64,000 nucleotides of DNA from G965276765 sp965276825 (lineage in GTDB: Bacteria; Actinomycetota; Acidimicrobiia; Acidimicrobiales; Palsa-688). The notes beneath the pieces were generated by a model. The model had not been told where the DNA came from and did not search any database. It worked only from the letters and a program-made list of their open reading frames with translations. Below are positions 58,743 to 64,000 of the stretch, piece by piece (positions within the stretch are counted from its first letter, which is position 1; the number at the start of each line of letters is the position of its first letter). The DNA lies in assembly GCA_965276825.1 (NCBI GenBank), contig OZ255630.1, positions 3,286,001 to 3,350,000 of the forward strand, written 5' to 3'. The translations under genes were made by a program, and so were the position numbers.

Positions 58743-60091
58743 GCGGGAGCCGCAGCCGCCTGCGCCACGTGCCGTACGCCCGGCGCTACCTGGCCGGGCA
58801 GAGCCTGTCCATCCTCGGCGACACGTCGATGTGGCTGGCCCTGGCCATCTGGGTGCGTGAGCTGACGGGGTCCAACGCCGAGGCCGGGCTGACGTTCTTC
58901 TTCATGGGGGTGCCTTCGGTCGCCGGACCGCTGTGGGGGACCCTCGTCGACCGGTTCCGGCGCCGGCCGGTCCTGATCGGCGTCAACGCGGCCGCCGGGG
59001 CCATGACCCTCGCCCTGCTCCTCGTGCACGGGTCCGGGCAGGTCTGGCTGATCTGGGCCGTCACTGCCGGCTACGGCGTGTCCAACTCGGTCCTCGCCGC
59101 CGCCCAGAGCGGGTTCCTGCACACCCTCGTCCCCGACGAGCATCTCGCCGACGCCCAGGGTCTGCTGGCCACGGTGCGCCAGGGGCTGCGGCTGGTGTCG
59201 CCACTGATCGGCGCCGGCCTGTTCGGCGTGGCCGGCGGCCACGTCGTCGCCCTGGTCGACGTGGGCACCTTCGCCCTCGCCACCGTCTCGGTGGCGACCG
59301 TCCGCATCGCCGAGCCGCCGCCGGTGCGGGTGCCCCAGCGGCTGCGGGCCGAGGTGGCCGCCGGCCTGGCCCACATCCGGGCCACGCCGCGGGTGCGCCA
59401 GGTGGTCGTGGCCCTCGCCGCCTGCTGCCTCGTCGTCGGCTTCCTCGAGACGGCCTTCGTGGCGCTGGTGACCACCGGCCTGCACCGGCCGGCCACCTGT
59501 CTGGGGCCATTCGAAGGGCTGATGGGCGTCGGGGCGCTCATCGGCGGGCCGACCGTCGCCCGGGCCGTCCGCCGTTTCGGCGAGGGTTGGATCGCCGCCG
59601 CCGGCATGGGCGTCTTCGCCGTCGGCGTCGGACTCCTCGCCGTACCCCTGCTCGGCGTCGACATCGCCGGCACGGTCCTCACCGGCTTCGGGCTGCCCTG
59701 GCTGCTGGCCGCATCCACCACGCTGATCCAGCGGCTCACCCCGACGGAGCTGCAGGGCCGGGTCAGCGCCACCGTCGACGTCCTGACCGGCACGCCCCAG
59801 TCGCTGTCGATCGCCGTCGGTGCCGGTCTGCTCGCCGTCGTCGGCTACCAGCCCCTGCTCGGCGCGGTGGCCGTCGTCAGCGCAGCCGCAGCCGTCTGGC
59901 TGGTCACCAGGCCCGAGCAGCGACTCGAGCTCGGGGCCGCCACCGCGGGCCACCCAGCCGCCGCACCCCGGCTGTCGGTCGCCCCGGTCGGCACCGCGGA
60001 CGGCCGCGACGCGGGCGTGCTCGGCGGACCGCTCCTCCTGGTGCCTCGGGCCCGGGAGCCCGTCGTCGGTCCCGGCGGGGTCGAGCGATGA
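58739..60091 (+). CDS. MFS transporter
   Basis: The 450-residue protein has about twelve transmembrane helices with a typical MFS start (YARRYLAGQSLSILGDTSMWLALAIWV) and the loop 2-3 motif GTLVDRFRRRPVLIG (G-x-x-x-D-R-x-x-R). It resembles the EntS/MefA branch of drug or siderophore efflux pumps. ATG 58739 overlaps a leader frame. The stop overlaps the start of the ArsR-like regulator by 4 bp, so the pump is probably controlled by it. The C-terminal 50 residues are a hydrophilic Ala/Pro-rich tail. Confidence 0.85.
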   Translation: MSGSRSRLRHVPYARRYLAGQSLSILGDTSMWLALAIWVRELTGSNAEAGLTFFFMGVPSVAGPLWGTLVDRFRRRPVLIGVNAAAGAMTLALLLVHGSGQVWLIWAVTAGYGVSNSVLAAAQSGFLHTLVPDEHLADAQGLLATVRQGLRLVSPLIGAGLFGVAGGHVVALVDVGTFALATVSVATVRIAEPPPVRVPQRLRAEVAAGLAHIRATPRVRQVVVALAACCLVVGFLETAFVALVTTGLHRPATCLGPFEGLMGVGALIGGPTVARAVRRFGEGWIAAAGMGVFAVGVGLLAVPLLGVDIAGTVLTGFGLPWLLAASTTLIQRLTPTELQGRVSATVDVLTGTPQSLSIAVGAGLLAVVGYQPLLGAVAVVSAAAAVWLVTRPEQRLELGAATAGHPAAAPRLSVAPVGTADGRDAGVLGGPLLLVPRAREPVVGPGGVER

Positions 60092-60852
60092 CCGAGCCGG
60101 CCGATGACGCGGCCGCAACCACCACCGAAGGTGACCCCACCACCGCCGGCGCCCCGACCTCCGGCTCGGGACCGGCGCCGCCGATCATCGCCGACGTGCG
60201 GGAGCTACGCGACCCGCGCGACATGCGGGCCCTGGCCCATCCCACCCGCTTGGCCCTGCTCGAGGTCCTGACCGTCCAGGGACCGATGACCGCAACCGAA
60301 GCGTCCGAGCTGGTCGGGGAGAGCCCCTCGTCGTGCTCGTTCCACCTCCGCACGCTGGCCAAGCACCACTTCGTCGAGGAGGCCGAAGGGGGCACCGGCC
60401 GGCAGCGACCCTGGAAGCGCGTGGGCGTGGGCACGTCGATGTCGAGCCCCTACGAGGATCCCGAGACGGCCGTGGCCGCCGACTCGTTGGCGGGGATGTT
60501 CCTCGACCGCCAGCTCGACCGGCTGCGCCGCTGGCACTCGGGCGGCCGCCACCACGAGTCCGCCGAGTGGGTCAAGGCCTCCACCGACGTCGAGTTCGTC
60601 CGCTGGGTGACACCCGAGGAGGCGACGGAGCTGAACGAGCGGATCACCGAGCTGCTGGTCCGCCAGGCCTTCCGTGAGCGGCTCACCGATCCATCCAAGC
60701 GCCCGCCAGGCGCCCGACCCATGGAGGCGCTCTACTACACGTTCCCCCTCGACCCGCCGGGCCAGGAACCCGCCGCCGCCGGGCCGCCGCCGCCCGATGC
60801 GCCCGCCGGTCCGGCCGGAGGCCCGACGGCCGACGAGAGCGACGCCCGCTGA
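60088..60852 (+). CDS. ArsR-like winged-helix regulator of the MFS gene
   Basis: The 254-residue protein has an acidic/Thr-rich N-terminus, then a winged helix with the ArsR pattern: RDMRALAHPTRLALLEVLTVQGPMTATEASELVGESPSSCSFHLRTLAKHHFVEEAEGGTGRQRPWKRV. The C-terminal half is helical (WHSGGRHHESAEWVKASTDVEFVRWVTPEEATELNERITELL), followed by a Pro-rich tail. No metal-binding Cys cluster is seen in the helix, so a small-molecule ligand is more likely than metal. It overlaps the MFS stop (ATGA) and probably binds the palindromes at 58686-58704. Confidence 0.85.
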   Translation: MTEPADDAAATTTEGDPTTAGAPTSGSGPAPPIIADVRELRDPRDMRALAHPTRLALLEVLTVQGPMTATEASELVGESPSSCSFHLRTLAKHHFVEEAEGGTGRQRPWKRVGVGTSMSSPYEDPETAVAADSLAGMFLDRQLDRLRRWHSGGRHHESAEWVKASTDVEFVRWVTPEEATELNERITELLVRQAFRERLTDPSKRPPGARPMEALYYTFPLDPPGQEPAAAGPPPPDAPAGPAGGPTADESDAR

Positions 60853-60985
60853 ACGAGGAGCGGCCCGACCACGGCCGACCACCCCCGGGCGGCCCCTCCG
60901 ACGGCCCAGGCCCGCCCCCACGAGCCGGCGCCGAGCGTCCTCGGGGCGCCTGACGTGAGATACCAACGTGCGGCGTCCCGTGGTC

Positions 60986-61107
60986 GGCGCCGGGAGGCCA
61001 GCGCCCCGAGGTCGCCGCCGTCGGGCCGCGCCGGGAGGACCGCAACCACAGGCCGGCGCGCCCGAGGTCGCCGCCGGGCCGCGCCGGGAGGCCAGCCCAT
61101 CCGAGGC
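60986..61107 (+). repeat. imperfect repeats containing CGCCGGGAGG
   Basis: Three copies of an imperfect unit lie between the regulator and the methyltransferase genes: GGCGCCGGGAGGCCAGC (60986), GGGCCGCGCCGGGAGGACC (61023) and GGGCCGCGCCGGGAGGCCAGC (61077). The first two are followed by CCGAGGTCGCCGCCG. The sequence is extremely GC-rich and holds no gene. Confidence 0.6.
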
Positions 61108-61119
61108 GGCCCGCGGCGC

Positions 61120-61893
61120 TCAGTGCGGTCTGCGGACCTCGACCAGCATCCGCTGCGAGTGCGAGACCCACGGTCCGGTCGCCCGGATCCGTGCGTGGAG
61201 CTCGGCCAGCCGGTCGCGGTAGGCGTCGACGGTGAAGCCGGGCACGGTCCAGAGCACCTTGCGGAGGAAGTAGACGACGGCGGCGACGTCGTCGAAGGTG
61301 ACCAGGAGGGTCTGGTGACGGAGGTCGACCACCTCCAGGCACGCCGCCTCGGCGTCGTGGCGGGTCCCGGCGACGCTGCGCCGCTGGTCGACCGGCTGGG
61401 GACCCATCAGGAAGTCGGTCAGCTCCCGGTTGGTGCCGGCGCCGATCTGCTGGGAGAGGTAGGCGCCTCCTGGTCGGAGGACCCGGGCGATCTCGGCCCA
61501 GACCACGACCGTCGGGTGCCGGCTCACCACCAGATCGAAGCTCCCGTCGGGGAACGGGAGGTCGCCGTCCTCGGCGGCCTCCACCACCGACACGCCCGCC
61601 GGGCGCAGCCGGCGGGCGGCCACCTCGAGGTTGGGCGGCCACGCCTCGGTGGCGGCGATGCGGGCGGGGGGCCTGGCGGCGCGCCCGAGGACCTCGGCTA
61701 GCACCTCGCCGCCACCGGTCTGCACGTCGAGGAGGGAGCCGGCGCCTGCGACGCGATCGGCCAGAAGGCGGGTGTAGCCCCACGACGGGCGCTCCTCGGT
61801 GGCGCGACCTTCGAACCACGAGAAGTCCCATCCCTCGACGGGCACCCCGTTCCCCTCGGCCAGCAACGCGTCGAAGCTCTCGTCTCGTGCCAC
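61120..61893 (-). CDS. class I SAM-dependent methyltransferase
   Basis: The 257-residue protein has a Rossmann methyltransferase core: LLDVQTGGGEVLAEVLGRA (motif I, with Thr-Gly-Gly-Gly for the usual GxGxG), IAATEAWPPNLEVAARRL, DGDLPFPDGSFDLVVSRH and ARVLRPGGAYLSQQIG. Methyl acceptor unknown; the pattern resembles ubiE-like small-molecule methyltransferases. GTG 61893 is taken as the start, since the frame remains open far upstream without a better signal. Monocistronic. Confidence 0.8.
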   Translation of the reverse strand: MARDESFDALLAEGNGVPVEGWDFSWFEGRATEERPSWGYTRLLADRVAGAGSLLDVQTGGGEVLAEVLGRAARPPARIAATEAWPPNLEVAARRLRPAGVSVVEAAEDGDLPFPDGSFDLVVSRHPTVVVWAEIARVLRPGGAYLSQQIGAGTNRELTDFLMGPQPVDQRRSVAGTRHDAEAACLEVVDLRHQTLLVTFDDVAAVVYFLRKVLWTVPGFTVDAYRDRLAELHARIRATGPWVSHSQRMLVEVRRPH

Positions 61894-62208
61894 GGTCCGG
61901 ATCCTGCCCGGCTCGGGGAGGCCGGTCCAGACACCTGCTCTTCGTAAGGAGTTGGGTCGGACCGCGACGTCACGAGGGTCCGACCTACCGTGAGGAGGTG
62001 AGCAGGCCATCCAGCTTCCGATCTCGACGTGGCGGGCCGGACCCACTTCCTGCGCCCTGGCGCCCGACGAGGACGAGGACGAGGTGATCGGAGCCGCCTT
62101 CACCCGGGTGGCCGCCAGCGTGTCGCCCGCCTGGCTCGGTCCGGCCGGCGCCACCCGCATCCGGCGCCGCCATTCCCCCTCCTTCCCCCTCACCACGAGG
62201 AGCACCTG
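61894..62208. other. intergenic region
   Basis: This 315-bp gap between divergent genes should contain promoters for both. Short frames on the plus strand (around 61999-62180) lack family resemblance. A GAGGAG ribosome binding site at 62197-62202 serves the CDGSH gene. Confidence 0.4.
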
Positions 62209-62394
62209 ATGGCCGCTGACCGTCCCGACGCCAGGATCGAGGTCCAACCCGACGGGCCCTACGAGGCCCGGCGGGGCGTCGCGCGGTGCCGCTGCGGCGG
62301 TCGTCCAACGAGCCGCTCTGTGACGGCAGCCACACCGAGGGCGGCCCCCGCCACGGAGCTGATCCACCTGCTCGAGATCAGCCAGGCCAGGTAG
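62209..62394 (+). pseudogene. CDGSH iron-sulfur domain protein, motif split by frameshifts
   Basis: ATG 62209, with GAGGAG upstream, opens a frame reading RIEVQPDGPYEARRGVARCRCGG, the first half of a CDGSH motif (CxCxxxxxxxxCDGSH). The second half, SSNEPLCDGSHTEGG, is encoded one frame over (62306-62350). The original frame becomes plausible again as ELIHLLEISQAR and ends at TAG 62392-62394. A pair of compensating one-base changes would explain this. As sequenced, no protein contains both the C-x-C and the CDGSH ligands. The stop overlaps the GTG of the next gene. Confidence 0.6.
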
Positions 62395-63965
62395 TGCCGC
62401 CGGCGGCTGCCGCAGGGGACACCGACGGCCTGACCTACGGGACGGCCAGGGGCCGGTGGGTGATCGCCGCCGCGGTGCTCGGCTCGGGCATCGCCACCCT
62501 CGACTCCACGGTGGTCGGCATCGCCCTGCCGGCCATCGGCCGCTCCTTCTCCTCCACCGGCGTCGGGACCCTGCAGTGGGTCGTCACGGGCTACTCGCTG
62601 ACCCTGGCATCGCTCCTGCTGCTCGGCGGCTCCCTCGGCGACCGGCTCGGCCGCAAGCGCGTCTTCTCCTTCGGGGTGGTGTGGTTCGCGCTGGCATCGG
62701 CCGCGTGCGGGCTCGCCCCCGACGCCGGCGTGCTGATCGTCGCCAGGGTCCTGCAGGGGGTGGGCGGGGCCATGCTGACCCCGGCCAGCCTGGCCATCCT
62801 CCAGGCGTCGTTCCGCCCCGACGACCGGTCACGGGCCATCGGCGCCTGGTCGGGACTCGGGGGCCTGGCCACAGCGGCGGGCCCGCTGCTCGGCGGCGAG
62901 CTGATCGCCGTCGGGTCGTGGCGGTGGGTGTTCTTCATCAACCTGCCGGTCGCCGTCGGGGTGCTGGCCCTCACCGCCCGCCACGTGCCCGAGACGCGCG
63001 ACGCGACCGCGCACGGGCGCACGGACGTGGGCGGCGCCGCGCTGGCCGTCGTGTTCCTCACCGGGCTCACCTACGGGCTCATCGAAGGGCCGGCCGCCGG
63101 GTGGAGCTCGCCGGCGGTGCTGATCGCACTGGTCGCCGCGGTCGCGGCCGGGGTCGCCTTCCTCGCCGTCGAGCGCGCCGAGCGCAACCCGATGCTGCCG
63201 CTCGGGATGTTCCGAGCTGCGCAGTTCAGCGCGGCCAACGCGGTCACCTTCGCCGTCTACGGCGCCCTCGGCGGCGCCCTGTTCCTCCTGCCCGTGGAGC
63301 TGCAACTGGTCGCCCGCTACAGCGCGCTCGACGCCGGCCTGTCGCTGCTGCCGGTGACGATCATCATGCTGGCCTTCTCGGCCCGCTCCGGCCGCCTGGC
63401 ATCGAGGATCGGACCGAGGTTGCAGATGAGCGTCGGTCCCCTCGTGGTCGGCGCCGGGCTGCTGCTGCTCGCCCGGGCCACCCAGGGCGCCGGCTACGTG
63501 GCCGACGTGGCGCCCGCGGTGGTCGTCTTCGGCGCCGGCCTGGCCCTCACCGTCGCCCCCCTCACCGCCACGGCCATGGGCGCCGCGCCCCCCGAGCACG
63601 CCGGATCCGCGTCCGCGGTCAACAACGTCGTGGCCCGCGCCGCCGGCCTCCTGGCGGTCGCCGTGCTGCCCCTCGCCGCGGGCATCACGGGCGCCAACGC
63701 GCTGCGACCGGCCGAGTTTGCCCACGGGTTCCGCACCGCCGTGGTCATCGCCGGCGGGCTGTGCGCCGCGGGCGGCATCCTCGCCGTCGCCCTGGTCCGC
63801 AATCCGGCCCGGGTCCGTCCCGAGCCGGTGCGCAGGTGGCAGTGCGCGCTCGACGGCGCGCCCCTCCAGCCCGTGTCCCTGGTCGGACCCGTGCCTCCGA
63901 GCACCGCACCCACAGGGAAACCTCCGGAAGCCACCACCTCTCCAGGGAAAGGCGACGCCCAATGA
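62394..63965 (+). CDS. EmrB/QacA-type MFS drug efflux transporter
   Basis: The 523-residue protein has the 14-helix DHA2 layout: WVIAAAVLGSGIATLDSTVVGIALPAIGRSF (motif D1), WVVTGYSLTLASLLLLGGSLGDRLGRKRVF (motif A, GDRLGRK), RVLQGVGGAMLTPASLAIL (motif C type) and SWRWVFFINLPVAV. Proton-driven export of hydrophobic drugs is the family function; substrates are unknown. GTG 62394 overlaps the stop of the CDGSH frame (TAGTG). The next gene overlaps its stop by 4 bp. Confidence 0.9.
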   Translation: MPPAAAAGDTDGLTYGTARGRWVIAAAVLGSGIATLDSTVVGIALPAIGRSFSSTGVGTLQWVVTGYSLTLASLLLLGGSLGDRLGRKRVFSFGVVWFALASAACGLAPDAGVLIVARVLQGVGGAMLTPASLAILQASFRPDDRSRAIGAWSGLGGLATAAGPLLGGELIAVGSWRWVFFINLPVAVGVLALTARHVPETRDATAHGRTDVGGAALAVVFLTGLTYGLIEGPAAGWSSPAVLIALVAAVAAGVAFLAVERAERNPMLPLGMFRAAQFSAANAVTFAVYGALGGALFLLPVELQLVARYSALDAGLSLLPVTIIMLAFSARSGRLASRIGPRLQMSVGPLVVGAGLLLLARATQGAGYVADVAPAVVVFGAGLALTVAPLTATAMGAAPPEHAGSASAVNNVVARAAGLLAVAVLPLAAGITGANALRPAEFAHGFRTAVVIAGGLCAAGGILAVALVRNPARVRPEPVRRWQCALDGAPLQPVSLVGPVPPSTAPTGKPPEATTSPGKGDAQ

Positions 63966-64000
63966 CCCAGACCCCAACCGGCGATCCGGACGTGGTCGAC
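63962..64000 (+). CDS. start of a gene cut by the window edge
   Basis: ATG 63962 overlaps the MFS stop (ATGA) and opens MTQTPTGDPDVVD before the window ends. Thirteen codons are not enough to identify the product; coupling suggests an operon with the efflux pump. Confidence 0.5.
   Translation, partial: MTQTPTGDPDVVD

Overview
The window is very rich in G+C, codes densely on both strands and makes heavy use of GTG starts and 4-bp GTGA/ATGA gene overlaps. Gene content (F420-type LLM oxidoreductase, many TetR-controlled acyl-CoA genes, actinobacterial-type SelB, HAAS/PadR pair, SIMPL lipoprotein, biotin carboxylase fused to BCCP) points to a high-GC actinobacterium, plausibly an acidimicrobial or related soil/aquatic lineage. 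This is inferred from sequence character only.

Left end (1-7.4 kb), a worn accessory region: a lipoprotein gene, a decayed Pro/Gly-rich membrane gene, a Doc/Fic-type toxin with an unusual C-terminal extension behind a small antitoxin-like gene, the 3' half of a tRNA-Gly(CCC) gene that looks like an attachment-site scar, a dead ECF sigma factor with its dead membrane/beta-propeller partner, a live PadR-HAAS pair with a Gln/Ala repeat tail, and a TetR/SDR divergent pair with two tandem operators and a frameshift in the SDR.

Fatty/alicyclic acid catabolism (7.4-16 kb): alpha/beta hydrolase, a VOC protein, a Baeyer-Villiger monooxygenase, and a minus-strand run of 3-hydroxyacyl-CoA dehydrogenase, acyl-CoA dehydrogenase, CoA ligase, SnoaL-like protein and TetR regulator. 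Three upstream regions share the palindrome TnAnCAnnnnTGTTGA, which I read as the operator of that TetR. One copy sits before a 35-codon stump of an enoyl-CoA hydratase.

Signalling, envelope and mixed genes (16-29 kb): two cyclic-di-GMP enzymes, an OafA-type acyltransferase, a PhnB-like VOC protein, a SIMPL lipoprotein, an orphan CoxL-type molybdenum hydroxylase subunit and a secreted beta-helix protein.

Selenocysteine island (29-38.5 kb): selB, selA, tRNA-Sec(UCA), selD and a three-gene formate dehydrogenase. The catalytic gene fdhA is one gene of 1082 codons with an in-frame UGA (37881-37883) followed by a SECIS hairpin with a GGUCU loop. Most of the dedicated decoding machinery therefore sits beside its own substrate mRNA.

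Right half (38.7-64 kb): acyl-CoA dehydrogenase, aquaporin, FMN hydroxyacid oxidase, DEAD-box helicase, D-2-hydroxyacid dehydrogenase, a pair of convergent genes both cut short near 45.02 kb, two CoA-ligase-like genes (one lacking its catalytic lysine), a MaoC/carboxylase/CitE/LLM/biotin carboxylase operon like the accD1-accA1 region of mycobacteria, an orphan histidine kinase, peptidase E, a P-loop kinase-like protein, an MFS/ArsR-like operon with promoter and palindromic operator, a methyltransferase, a broken CDGSH gene and a drug-efflux MFS gene. No CRISPR array, rRNA, intact insertion sequence or integrase was seen.
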